Source of the DNA: Choristoneura fumiferana
Lineage: Eukaryota > Arthropoda > Insecta > Lepidoptera > Tortricidae
Assembly (NCBI RefSeq): GCF_025370935.1
Contig: NC_133479.1
Location: forward strand, 1,813,182-1,877,181
Direction: 5' to 3'
Length of the DNA stretch: 64,000 nt
The notes under the pieces were generated by a model that did no database searches, had not been told where the DNA came from, and worked only from the letters and a program-made list of their open reading frames with translations. Below, in pieces: positions 31,625 to 41,998 of this stretch; position 1 is the stretch's first letter; every line of letters starts with the position of its first letter. Both the position numbers and the translations under genes were made by a program.

Positions 31625-33049
31625 TTGGAGCAGGGGTGTTTCCCTGATTGTTGGAAACTGGCTGTGGTGTCTCCGATTTATAAAAGTGGTTCCAAAGATA
31701 TGCCAACTAATTATAGACCAATTTCGCTACTCACAGTGTTATCTAAAATTTTGGAAAAGATTGTAAACATTCGTCTGATAAAATTTTTAGAGAATAACGC
31801 GTTAATCTCTGAGCGACAGTTTGGATTTAGATTGGGCAAATCAACAGAAGATGCAGCACTAGCTCTTACAAATTATATCTCGGGGAATCTGGACGCGGGT
31901 AAATGCTGCATTGGCGTGTTTCTGGACTTGGCTAAGGCCTTCGATACCGTATCGATTGCAATCCTGCTAAAGAAACTGGAGGCTCTGGGGATCCGGGGTA
32001 CGTGTCTTGATTGGTTTACTAGCTACCTTAGCAACAGAAAGCAGGTGGTAAAAATCGATGAGCATACAAGTAGTACTGCACCCATTTGCTTTGGCGTGCC
32101 ACAGAGCAGTATTTTAGGGCCCACGCTCTTCGTCATGTACATCAATGATCTTCTCCAACTATCCGTTCCCAGCTCTGAGATCATTTGTTACGCCGATGAC
32201 ACTGTTGTTTTGTTTAGTGGTAACACATGGGGGGAAACGTACTCGTCAGCTGAGGAGGGCCTGTCAAGAGTAGCAAGCTGGTTAGACAAAAATCTTCTCA
32301 CTTTAAATGTCGATAAGAGCTGCTATGTGCCCTTTTCAAAAAAGGCTGTTTTCCCTACCCCTGCCCTTTTTGATCTTAAGATTCATTCTTGCAGTAGTAA
32401 CAAACCGAACTGCACATGTGGTGCTATTGGTAAGCAGAACTCTGTGAAATACTTGGGTCTTATTGTGGACGAACACCTATCTTTTAAGCCTCATATAGCG
32501 GCCTTATCTAGGAAAGTTAGGAAGTTCATCTACTTGTTTAAACGGCTGCGTGATTGCACACCTCTGGATATTTTACGAATAGTCTACCTTACGCTGTGCC
32601 AGTCTGTAATACAATACTGTGTCGCAGTCTGGGGCAGCGCGGGTAAGACGGCACTACTTGAACTTGAACGTGCGCAACGTGCAGTCATCAAAGTCATGCT
32701 GAAAAAGCCTTTTCGTTTTCCTACTGATGCTCTCTATAGGGAAACAGGGTTTCTTAGAGTTAGGCAGCTGTTTATCCTTAATGCAGTCACTCGAGTCCAC
32801 AGGAATATCTCAGGGTCTTCACAAAAAGACCTCATGAAACGCCGAATCTACCGGGTTCCGGTACCCTTCGTTAAATCGGCACACGCAAAACGCGCTGCAT
32901 TTTTTGCACATCCGTTTGTGTACAATGCTGTGTGTAGGGTCTGTGATTTAAAATCGCGTACCATGCACTCGGTAAAATCTATTGTGAAAAAATGGTTTGC
33001 CTCTCTCTCATACAACGATACCGAAGACATTTTACGCTCATGTAGTTAG
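31625..33049 (+). CDS. Reverse transcriptase of a Jockey-like LINE (truncated)
   Basis: The 474 codons from TTG have no internal stop. Fingers: YRPISLL (30-36). Motif A: FLDLAKAFD with D101. Motif B: GVPQSSILGP (158-167). Motif C: YADD (189-192). A YLGL-x-VD segment (about 275-282) and a thumb region follow. The C-terminus with conserved CRVCDL and WF residues is complete to the stop. The motif B consensus is QG; here it is QS at residue 161, from one possible G-to-A change at 32105, which would probably impair the enzyme. It acts in target-primed reverse transcription in the nucleus. The upstream part of the polyprotein is lost, so this copy cannot move on its own. Confidence 0.9.
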   Translation: MEQGCFPDCWKLAVVSPIYKSGSKDMPTNYRPISLLTVLSKILEKIVNIRLIKFLENNALISERQFGFRLGKSTEDAALALTNYISGNLDAGKCCIGVFLDLAKAFDTVSIAILLKKLEALGIRGTCLDWFTSYLSNRKQVVKIDEHTSSTAPICFGVPQSSILGPTLFVMYINDLLQLSVPSSEIICYADDTVVLFSGNTWGETYSSAEEGLSRVASWLDKNLLTLNVDKSCYVPFSKKAVFPTPALFDLKIHSCSSNKPNCTCGAIGKQNSVKYLGLIVDEHLSFKPHIAALSRKVRKFIYLFKRLRDCTPLDILRIVYLTLCQSVIQYCVAVWGSAGKTALLELERAQRAVIKVMLKKPFRFPTDALYRETGFLRVRQLFILNAVTRVHRNISGSSQKDLMKRRIYRVPVPFVKSAHAKRAAFFAHPFVYNAVCRVCDLKSRTMHSVKSIVKKWFASLSYNDTEDILRSCS

Positions 33050-33127
33050 TGGGGTCGTAAGTAGTACCTAATCCTATTCCACTAGTTCTCGCACACTAAC
33101 TGCGGAAAACACATTCCTTGTCGCCAA

Positions 33128-33245
33128 ACACATACACACACACGCACACACACACCACACACACACACACACACACCACACACACACACACACTCACACG
33201 CATCGCACGCACACGCACACACACACGCGCACACACACACACATT
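33128..33245 (+). repeat. (CA)n microsatellite in LINE 3' UTR
   Basis: Imperfect CA dinucleotide tract with cgca and ccaca interruptions, lying between the stop codon and the tail of the Jockey-like LINE. Confidence 0.9.
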
Positions 33246-33737
33246 AACACACACATTTCGTTTTTATTTTTATTTTTATTTGTAATGTTCCTCTGCTTGC
33301 GTTTCTTTCCTTTTTGTTTTATATTCATTAAGTTTAAAACCTATAAGCCATAGTGTAACAAAGAAAATTGGTAAATTTGTAAACCGACTCAGTTGAGTGC
33401 CAAGATACAGGCTCAGCCTAGTTTGGTACTCACCAGATATATCTGGTATATTGTAATAGTGGTCATTTTTAGATAAATAAAAATTATTCTTATTCTTAAT
33501 TCTTATTCTTACATTATAATAATAGGATTCCGCTTTCTTCGTACCTACTACCGTGAATTTTTTCACGAACCTGTCCAAAAACAATCATAAGTTTGTACCT
33601 GTGAACCCTTAATTTGACAAAAATTTAAAAAGTTCGTGATTCAAGCCTCGTCGTAACCTTGGAATCCTAAAAATTCTATGTATAAAAAAACCAACAGCAA
33701 TCCTTAAATTGTGTCCTGTGTAATATAGTGTACTGTG

Positions 33738-33923
33738 CCCTTAGTGTAAGTTTTCGGTTACAAAATACGTCTCGATCGCGTTCGCGTTAAAATCACAATT
33801 TGTATGGAAACACGAACAGAGCCTCTAGCGGAACGTTTGCGATGTTCGTGTTTCCATACAAATTGAGATTTTAACGCGAACGCGATCCAGACGTATTTTG
33901 TAACCGAAAACTTACACTAAGGG
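33738..33923. mobile_element. Palindromic MITE family P1, copy 1
   Basis: cccttagtgtaagttttcgg and its complement are the ends. The arms of about 78 bases have about three mismatches and include aatttgtatggaaacacgaa. The loop is gcctctagcggaacg. Copy 2 is at 56170-56348. Confidence 0.8.
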
Positions 33924-34799
33924 TACATGGGACTGTAGCTAAGCTGGAGCTAGGTACATGGAATCTACGCGCGTGGTTTTAAACTTAATTAAATAAAAAT
34001 GATATTTCTTCAGTATGTTGTTTTATTTCTGTTATAATAATACTTTACAAAGATAGATCCAGCCCCTCAGGCCGTCGGGAGCAATCTGCGCTCCGGCACA
34101 TATACCGCTGACAATCGTCTTTTAAAATCTAATTCTAGAATCCCACAATACAAAAATAGTATCATTATACATAATAAAGTAAATCTAACCTGCCAGGTGG
34201 TCAGTTTTACCACCTGCCAGCGGTATACAGCCTAGTCCTACAGTACACTGCCAAATTAAGGGTAAGCTTAATATTTTAAAAGAATCATCCCCAAATTACG
34301 CGTATAATATCCAAAAAAAATATTGTGCCACTTGGCCGACATATTATTACTAAGTTACGCTTTTGAATGATAAGAGCCTCTGAGATAAGCGACAAATAGA
34401 CAGACAGACATGGTCAAACTATAACCATACCGCTTTACCATTTTCAAATCCTACAAAAAATCTTTTGCTACTTCAAACCTAAGCCTCAAACAAAACCATT
34501 CAATAAAGCGTCTGCCACACTGCACTCGCGTTACTACGCGTTAATGGTAATGGGTGAACGTGATTGACGCGTAATTATGACGCTCGAACAGCGCCAGTTT
34601 TCCCGCCGTAAACCAATTGACGTTTGATCGATTGTTCTTTATACGAAATTGAAAATTATGAAAAGTTTATGTAAAGAGGTTTATTGATATTGGATGGGTG
34701 TTTGGAAGATGAATCTTGGAAAAGGGCAACAGGAATGTGTAGATACTTAATGAGGGTGCCACAAAGAGTGAGTTTAAAAGTCAAAAATAGTGGAAAAAT
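33924..34799. other. No recognised gene
   Basis: 34040-34250 has a loose inverted arrangement (tataccgctgac and gccagcggtata) and may be a repeat fragment. The rest is unassigned. Confidence 0.4.
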
Positions 34800-35640
34800 A
34801 GTGAATGTATTCCACTCAACGCTGCCTCTCCTACTGGCTATAACTCTCTGCAAATACTTGCATACTAAAGGTTGTGTTGCTCTGAAGATGAACTCTGGTT
34901 GAGTTCGAAACGCGTCAGCGTTTTGTGGTGGTGGTCAAACTTGGGTTTGTGTGACCTGTGTGGGTTACAGTGTGGAGGTGGAGGAGCTGCATGGTCACAT
35001 TTTTTGCACAGACATACAGTGCTTTCATTCTAGCATGGTTCGGGCGGGTGACAGCTGTCAATATCACAGACTAGAGAGTGAAAGTGTCGAAACTAGAGTC
35101 GATATAAAACTAATAATTAAAAATCTTAATCATAATTAATGTTATCACTAATCCGATTGTTACGCTAATTTTGGTGAGAATATTAGTGAAATTCTAGGTT
35201 GTAATATTATTTTAATAATATTATTATTGGTTTTATGGTTAGACGGAGTTTACAAGAATGTTCATTACTAACCCATTAATAACTTAATAAGTATCGATAT
35301 AACTCAAGATCCATTAGGTCCCATCGCTAAACGAGTCTCTGGTGTTACGTTACATGCATATTTCGATTCTTCACTCAATTGTGCTTTGAATTTTATTAAA
35401 AAATAAAAAATCTGATAGGTTAAATTTATTTCGTATAACATAGTTCTTTATGTTCAAATATTTTACGCCAGTCATATACAGGCTACAACTGAAATGTACT
35501 TCCATATATTTAGACCGCAGCAACTTTTTTTGAGTAAAACGAAACGGTGCATCAAGTGTCACTCGCACCATGCTAGAATGAAAGCACTGTAACTATCGTA
35601 AGGTCGCGGGTGAGCAAAATAATTGTTTAATATTCAAGTT
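34800..35640 (+). repeat. Dispersed repeat interrupted by a TIR element
   Basis: gttgagttcgaaacgcgtca and the gtgtggaggtggaggagctg region match the complement of 29480-29580. After the insertion it resumes with ctatcgtaaggtcgcgggtg, as at 29601. Confidence 0.5.
35016..35590. mobile_element. TIR element of 575 bp with exact 24-bp ends
   Basis: acagtgctttcattctagca followed by tggt and its exact complement end the element. It encodes no recognisable protein. It separates two parts of the dispersed repeat at 34800-35640. I could not define a target-site duplication. Confidence 0.7.
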
Positions 35641-36884
35641 AGATTTAGTTAGGTTAAGCTCAAATTAAAACGAGAGCCGGACAACCGGCGTTTTCCCGTA
35701 AACGATTAACTTCCGGTACAAAAATGCTTGGCCGTTTGTCGCGCCGGTCCGGGAACCGATCAATCGCTCCCGGAATAGAACGTTTGATGTGCATCGGCGC
35801 CCGCGCATGTTTACAGCTGGTGCAAGTTGCAACTCTATTCTTGTTCGCTGCTGTACAGTCAGACAATTTTTTCTTCAGCCATCAAACCTTGTCGCTATGA
35901 CATTTACGCCATTCGATGAGCTCACACGCAAATAAAATTGGTTCTCTGCTTTTTCCCAACTCATCACGATTCCCAACTGTTTCACTTGCCAAACTGCTTC
36001 ATTTCCCAACTTAGATTTTCTCACGATTTTCTATGTTTTTTCGGCACTTTCATAAAACAAACCTTACCTAACCTACTGTGTTCTATGAAAGCATTGTTTT
36101 TATTTGGCAAACGATAATTCAGCGAAAAGGCAGAACCCAAATAAAATTATTTACCACCCAGGTGTCTGAATTCATGTGGGAAATTACCTACATTTTAAAA
36201 TTTTCAGGAGTTTTACGGAAAACATCGTTTGGAAACCACACGCCCGGTGAAGCTGTAATTATCATTTTACTAACATAATTTCTAAGCCCAACTAGCAATG
36301 TCAACTTATCCTGTTTTTTTTTTCAATGTGTTTTAGTTTCTGTATTGTCAAAACAAATCTAAAAGGAAAACTGACAAATAAAATCAAAATCGGAAAGTAA
36401 TTTTCTGTGTGATAATGATCAAAGACAAATTATTTAACCTCACATAAAATCGTAAAATTCAATCACTATTACTCCATTTACCTTATCTTTAGACGCGTGA
36501 AGAATCAATACTAAAATACCTTCGAAATCACATCCAACCTCGAAGCTCGACGATAAAATTAAAGCCCGAATCGTAACATGTCTTTGACATAAATACGAAA
36601 AAAATATTCAAAAGAAAAGGGCAGTCACTATCGCGGCCATTTATCGCGCGCGGTTAACGCGCGTCTATCGCGCGACAAATCTCTGTATGCTCGCCGACCG
36701 CAGGGTTGCCAGTAAACTAAAATACGACAAGACTCCATTATTTCACTAACTGACCAAAATGTAAATATAAATTGTTTATTGTTTTGAGAATGGTAGGCAC
36801 AAATTGCTATAAAAACTAAGCATCAAATCAGCATATTCTACTAGTTTTGTGTATTTTCTTTCTATCAATGAAACTCACGTGGAG
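35641..36884. other. No recognised gene; a GC-rich patch
   Basis: 35660-35860 and 36620-36720 are richer in GC and CpG (for example gttaacgcgcgtctatcgcg) but contain no frame with a motif. 35930-36130 has inverted words (catttcccaact, tggcaaacg) that suggest an old element. Confidence 0.35.
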
Positions 36885-36950
36885 ACTTTTTCCACCAGAG
36901 ATGTGCGAGGAACTGTGTTTTTCATGAACAATCCTTGCCATTTTTGCATT
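36885..36950 (+). mobile_element. Fragment of MITE family P2
   Basis: tccaccagagatgtgcgagg and gtgtttttcatgaacaat match the fuller copy at 42905-43135. Confidence 0.55.
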
Positions 36951-37102
36951 TTTTGGTATCCTGCCGTGTCACCAAGTAACATAGTTTTAGTGCTAGTTTT
37001 AGTCTTAGTTTTAGGTGGTACTTATGGAGCCAAAATAAACCTTTCTTTCTTTCTTTCATTTTTATTCTTCAAATTATTTTATGTATTTTAATTGGACGGT
37101 CC

Positions 37103-37382
37103 TTCACCGTAAAGCTCGTGGTGAATTTCAAATGTAATTCCGCACATGAATTCCGAAAAACTCAGAGGTGCGAGCCGGGGTTTGAACCACGACCCTCTGC
37201 TGAGAGGCCATATATCAAACCACTCGGCCACCACGGCTTCCACAAAACCTGCGAAGCAATTCAATGGTATGTGTGAAGTTCCCAATACGCACTGGGCCGC
37301 GTGGGAACTACTGCCAACCCTCTCTTTCTGAGGGGAGGCCTGTGCTGCAGTGGGACGTATATAGGCTGGGATGATGATGATG
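37103..37382. mobile_element. tRNA-derived SINE (type A) with inverted 5' part
   Basis: aattggacggtcc stands at 37090-37102 and again at 37383-37395. Between them the tRNA-like head and first half of the body run on the minus strand (37103-37238). The rest of the body and the (gat)n tail run on the plus strand (37239-37382). About 22 bases expected at the junction are missing. One duplication around both halves shows a single insertion event. Confidence 0.85.
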
Positions 37383-37534
37383 AATTGGACGGTCCCCTGT
37401 GTGACATTATTATTGTAATTTTATTTTTTTATGAACACAACTATCACGACCCGGAGTGGAGAACCTGTTTCGAATTGTAATTGTTTTATTGCTTTTTTAT
37501 TATTTTATTCAGTTTTAACATTTTGTGACATTTA

Positions 37535-37664
37535 GGGGCTGTTTCACCATCCATTGATTAGTGTTAACTGCCGGTTAAATGTGATGCCGTCTCCGTCTAT
37601 TCGAACAAAACAGATAGAGACGGCATCACAGTTAACACTAATCAATGGATGGTGAAACAGCCCC
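37535..37664. mobile_element. Palindromic MITE family P3, copy 1
   Basis: ggggctgtttcaccatccat and its complement bound the element, and TTA flanks it at 37532-37534 and 37665-37667. The arms are nearly complementary to the centre, around tcgaacaaaaca. A 3-bp TTA duplication suits PIF/Harbinger-type elements. Other copies are at 45696 and 46251. Confidence 0.8.
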
Positions 37665-37675
37665 TTAATTGTTTT

Positions 37676-38020
37676 CCTGATGGGCTGACGTTGGTTCCCT
37701 GGCAGAGAGGGCGGTGTCTCTTGTAGGATGCAACGTGCGTAAGTACCTTTGCGGCATCACACCTGAGTCACACGTCGAGGGCAGCTGGTTCCGCGGGTGA
37801 AAATGCCGCGTGGTCGAGGCGCCTGAAATACTCAGTCTTGGAACCGATGTAGGACTTTGTGCCATTTGCGGTCGAGACGGCTGGCCCTTGGGGGGTGGAC
37901 GCCAGGTCGTTGGTTTGGGAGTTGGGGCGCAGGATGAGGGACAGAGGAGGTGACTCGTTCCGGGTCGTACTTGGTCCAGCGGGTCTCGTTGGCCATACAA
38001 CGAGGCAATGCCACTGGCGT
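37676..38020 (+). pseudogene. Relic of a restriction-like endonuclease domain, related to the 16924 LINE
   Basis: One plus frame reads PDGLTLVPW, then DATCVSTFAASHL, then FAVETAGPWG and WELGRR. This parallels RPDGMSLVPW, DATCVDTL, FGVETLGPWG and the out-of-frame tail of the 16924 element, position for position. Two stops interrupt it: TAG where the WD tryptophan is expected (about 37724) and TAG where an aromatic residue is expected before DF (about 37838). Minus-strand frames here are shadows. A 3' UTR with a tctaa tandem tail follows to 38253. A MITE abuts the 5' side. Confidence 0.75.
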
Positions 38021-38253
38021 GAGTAGTTTTTATTTTATTTTATTATTTTATTTATTACTATTATTCTTTTTCTCGTTTAAGTTTTTTTGATATTTTGTGT
38101 TTTTTTTTAGTATTACTTATTATAAAAAAAATGTTTTCTAATTTAATCTTTTGTGTATTTTTGACAATTTCAGTATAAATTCTCTTAACTTTGACATGTA
38201 CAAATTATGATGTAATTTTATACTGAATGAATAAAAAATCTAATCTAATCTAA
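38021..38253 (+). mobile_element. 3' UTR and tail of the LINE relic
   Basis: AT-rich UTR ending aataaaaaatctaatctaat, a short tandem TCTAA tail typical of a non-LTR 3' end. Confidence 0.55.
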
Positions 38254-38261
38254 TCATAACA

Positions 38262-38361
38262 CCGCTCTGGTGAAAACAGCTGAGCGGAGCGAGTTGAGGT
38301 AAATGAAGTGTTCCTCCATCAAAATCACATTCCTCGTAACAATCCTCGCATTTCTCTGGTT
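38262..38361. mobile_element. Fragment of MITE family P2
   Basis: ccgctctggtgaaaacagct, gagcggagcgag and taaatgaag match 43020-43090, followed by attcctcgtaacaatcctcg. Confidence 0.6.
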
Positions 38362-38545
38362 ACAATACAATACAATACAAAGACTCTTTATTGTACACCA
38401 GAAATAGTAAGCGATACAGAAAACAGATACACAGAGAAAAAATTACAAGGTAAGCGATAGGCGGCCTTATCGCTTAAGAGCGATCTCTTCCAGGCAACCT
38501 TTTTACAGAAAGAACTACGCATACAACACACACATTAATACTCAT
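38362..38545 (-). mobile_element. LINE 3' UTR, reverse orientation
   Basis: A (tacaa)n run, then agactctttattgtacacca, then ggcggccttatcgcttaaga and gcgatctcttccaggcaacc. The motif order and the polyadenylation-like complement are typical of a CR1/Jockey-type 3' end. A remote relative is at 63900. Confidence 0.65.
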
Positions 38546-38824
38546 ACATTAATACGCAGCCTAAGTGTAACAGTACCTACTTTTTTCAGAATTAGGTAAC
38601 TTTGGGTTTTTCTTATGAATGATTCTGATCATTAGGATTATTGATTTAGACCAAGAAAAAACTGTCCCTATTTTTTGTCATTTTTATGACTTTTTCCTAC
38701 AGTTTATATGTATAGGGTAGTCACAAAATGGCCGTATAAAAATGGTATGGAAAATTGGGGACATGTCTTTTTCATCAAAATCAATAGTGCTAGTGATTCT
38801 GAGAAAGAAGAACACAATATAAAA

Positions 38825-39015
38825 GAAGAAGAAGAAGATTGATTTATTTGCCAACATGAACAATACAGGATAGGCACACAGATAAACTAATAAAAAATGC
38901 GTTTGCCAGTCCCTTGCACTGTGTGGCAAAAGGAACATGCTCAGCTTATGCTGCGCTTGCTCAGAAGCTGCCAGCGCTGGTTTTCAGCCTGCCCCCGTTA
39001 ACTCAGGCTAGCTAG
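38825..39015 (-). mobile_element. LINE 3' end, reverse orientation
   Basis: agaagaagaagattgattta marks the tail. Then tttgccagtcccttgcactg and gcgctggttttcagcctgcc follow. 39640-39828 carries a plus-strand relative (gcaggctgaaaatcagggcg, cctgagcatgtaccttctca). Confidence 0.6.
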
Positions 39016-39604
39016 AATGGCTTACATAGCCTAGATTGGCACGCAAAGTAAAAAAAAAATGAAAAATGAAACCATGAAAAAAATGAAATATCACCAAATT
39101 CAACAAAAAAAAAACGAAAATTACTACGTTTAAAATGTAAATCGCCACGTGGCCCATGTTTTCTTTTGAATAGTATATTTTACTGATTCTGGCAACCCTG
39201 CTGACACGTTTTATGATTTCATTTCGTAGATCAACCGACAACGGTTGGCGTGTCGTGTAAATATTTGATTCGAGTTTGTTTCCACTGTTTAGTTAGTTGT
39301 GGATGTTTGGATTACTTAATAATTTGTTGGTTTATTACATTTGTAGTTTGGTTCGATGATGGAGGATTATTGGAAGCACCTCTACATACTTACTTGTTGC
39401 TTTTTAAATTGATTTAGATAGTAAAAGAAAAAAAGGAAAGAAGAAATATATTTATCACACAAATTCGATATAAATAAAAACAATGTAATAATAAAGAAAC
39501 CAGTCAAGTATGAGTCAAACTCGCAAATCAAGGGTTCCGTACGTTCCTAAAAAAAAACTGACTAGCGATTCTACAGTTGCTAACAAACAAATAAGAAAGT
39601 TTTC

Positions 39605-40076
39605 ATTTTGAACATGAAACGACCATGAGACTCACTCTCGATCTCGTGTAATGTCTGTACGCTGTAAAGGTGCAGGCTGAAAATCAGGGCGGCGAAGCAT
39701 AGTCCTCACCGCGCATGCTGAGTCTAAACCTTTTGCCTGATAGCTGAGCAGCCTGAGCATGTACCTTCTCATTAATATGTGTTTTTTATGAGCAATAAAT
39801 GTTTTTTTCTTTCTTTCTTTCATATTAAATAATATTGTAACGGATAACTCACGTTTTGAATCGAGTTTAGCTCGATATGTTTCGGGCTAATTCGAAGCCC
39901 CTTTTCCTTTTTCTTTGGGCTGCCGCAACACGCGCACCCCAGCCACCAGCAGCAGGCAGCAGCGGCAGCGGCCGAGTCGCGTTGCTCCTAGGAAGAAAGG
40001 CTACTAATTAGCCCCGAAACATGTAGAGTTAAACTCGATTTAAGACGTGAGTTATCCGTTACAATATTATTTAATA
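39605..40076. mobile_element. Foldback element family F2, copy 2, with LINE tail insertion
   Basis: gaacatgaaac and gagactcactc at 39608-39640 match 28466-28496. A LINE tail (39640-39828) is inserted before catattaaat. Then ggataactcacgttttgaat and its complement (ttaagacgtgagttatcc) bound a large foldback whose loop is GC-rich (agcagcggcagcggccgagt). Confidence 0.6.
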
Positions 40077-41084
40077 GAAGCTTTCATTGTTATTCTAAGA
40101 CCGACTCGCGGCTGACCGGTTTATTTCTTGATTTGCAGTATATTTGTAGATCTATACTAATATTTTATAGCAAAAATACTTGTGTTAAAAAAAATGTAAA
40201 ACAATGCAATAAAGGATTTTCATACATTTTTTCTGCTCTGGAGCAGAAAAGTCCCGCTTTGTGCTGGGTATTTAGTGCGGTTATGATGACATTAAGGCAT
40301 AGTTGGAAGAAAAGTGCATTTTTTTTTTATTTATTAAGGCAAGAAACAGTCACATAGTTAAACATTGCATTTAAGACATGATAAGGTATAGACCTGGAGT
40401 GCCATAACAGTAATAAAGCATACATCGGTAAACAGGAATGGTAGATGCGATAAAATGGCAATTGCAATTGAAGTAAAAACAGGTACGATAATAATCCTTA
40501 TACGCTGAAAAACAAAAACAGTTAACCATTCTTATGGAGTTAAACAAGAAAATTTAAAAATTGGAACTGCGTGCGATTACTTAACATTTAGATGGCAAAT
40601 AACACGGTTCTTGAAATTAATACAGTTTCTTTGGGCAAGAATATCAATGTGAGACAAATCTTTGTTATAATAACTGAGACAACGGTTGAAGTAAGCGCTC
40701 TTAAGCGCTCTTTATACTAACCACCCTTATTTGTGGTTGTAACAACGAACGATAATCATTACTAAAGCACCAAGTCAACTCTTTCTTTTTCCCGCCAAAA
40801 TAATTCAAGCTTACTGCCATCATAAAATACAAGATGGCCTCCTCAGAAACATGGAGGAGAAAATTAATAACGATTAGCGTCGACAAGTGTTTGGATTTAA
40901 TAAATACCACAATAATGGCCAGTGTTTTCATATTTAAATTCCAAACAACAAAGAGTGAACATGTTTTGAAGCCGGATTTAATTCGAAATAACTGTCGAAG
41001 TCTGTTTTTGTGAGTAATAGCAAAGAACATGTTTATTATACAGCCGTTTTAGTGACTGAGACTAGGTAACAAACATTTTCGGAA
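40077..41084. other. No recognised gene
   Basis: A 109-codon minus frame (40701-41030) and shorter plus frames have no motif. Unassigned. Confidence 0.4.
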
Positions 41085-41192
41085 TTCGAAAATCGAAGTT
41101 CGTATAGTTTCGTCCCTCTCACTCTCGTATTAAACAATATAAGCGTGAACGAGACGGCAAGATGCGAAGTTCGAATTTTGCACTTCGTTTTT
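41085..41192. mobile_element. Foldback MITE family F1, copy 3
   Basis: ttcgaaaatcgaagttcgta and tgcgaagttcgaattttgca are inverted arms around ctctcgtattaaacaatata. Confidence 0.65.
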
Positions 41193-41194
41193 TT

Positions 41195-41290
41195 ATGTCA
41201 AACGAGCATTCCGGTCACCTGATCACCGCCGCCCTTGGAAACCTACAGCATTATTAGGACTGCGGGTGCGTTGACTGCCTAAAATAGGTG
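41195..41290 (-). mobile_element. LINE/SINE tail family C, decayed
   Basis: caaacgagcattccggtcac, tcaccgccgcccttggaaac and tgcgggtgcgttgac are recognisable. Confidence 0.5.
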
Positions 41291-41431
41291 GCTAAACGGG
41301 GAGAGAGGAGGGGGAAGGGGAGGGGAGTTGGGCCTCCGGATCTAATACTCACCGTACGAAACACAGTAGCAAAACTACTATTTCACGCCGGTATTCTATG
41401 GGATGGTACTGCAGCCAGCAAGTGGTTAAAG

Positions 41432-41998
41432 CAGAGATTTTCAACCGGTGTGCCACGATTGCCGCGACCGCGAAGTGTATGCTGCATTGAAATCATGAAT
41501 AGCTATTATAATGAGAAAGTAGCACGAAAACAAGTGAGCGTTGCGTGTGCTCGCGTTGTCAGGTTGTTATGGTAACAGAGCGGAAGGAAAGGCGGGGCGA
41601 GTGGAACCCTCTACTCGCCAGTCCGACTCGCACTTGGCTATTTTCACCGGTGTGCCAAACTTCGATGAAAAATTGTACCATTAAACATTAGTGTGTAATT
41701 AATTGACGACCAGATAGCCTAGTGGTTAGAAACCTGACTACGAAGCTTGAGGTCCCGGGTTCGATTCCCGTGTCGGGGCAGATATTTGTATGAAAAATAC
41801 GAATGTTTGTTCTCGGGTCTTGGGTGTTTACTATGTATTTAAGTATGTATCTATCTATATAATTACATTTATCCGTTGCTTAGTACCCATAACACAAGCT
41901 TTGCTAAGCTTACTTTGGGACTAGGTCAATTGGTGTGAATTGTCCCGTGATATTTATTTATTTATTTATTATTAAAACCAAAAGGTTGAAAACGCCTG
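41432..41998. mobile_element. hAT-like non-autonomous element carrying a SINE
   Basis: The left end CAGAGATTTTCAACCGG and the inverted right end CAGGCGTTTTCAACC agree at 13 of 15 positions. 8-bp flanks ggttaaag (41424-41431) and tgttacag (41999-42006) match at 6 of 8. The CAG start and 8-bp duplication are typical of hAT elements. Without the SINE it is about 300 bp and non-coding. The frame at 41288-41575 has no motif. Confidence 0.65.
41705..41972 (+). mobile_element. tRNA-derived SINE (type B), full length
   Basis: Head gacgaccagatagcctagtg, B box ggttcgattcc at about 41758-41768, body as at 3872, and a (tatt)n tail. It is inserted in the hAT-like element. Confidence 0.85.

Larger units (their letters stand above)
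31593..33510 (+). mobile_element. Jockey-like LINE, 5'-truncated
   Basis: RT homology begins slightly before the annotated frame, with NLSLEQGCFPDCW spanning 31616 onward, and an in-frame TAA at 31556 bounds it. The 3' UTR (33050-33482) contains a (CA)n tract and ends in aataaaaa followed by (ttattc)n at 33484-33511, a LINE tail. The endonuclease and first ORF are missing. No target-site duplication is clear. Confidence 0.8.

Noticed and set aside
33128..33245. Possible CRISPR-like or satellite array
   Set aside because: Plain imperfect CA microsatellite without unit-spacer structure.
37665..38014. 111-codon minus-strand protein
   Set aside because: It is the shadow of a plus-strand endonuclease relic related to the 16924 LINE.
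40701..41030. 109-codon minus-strand frame
   Set aside because: Hydrophobic AT-driven composition without a motif; likely chance.
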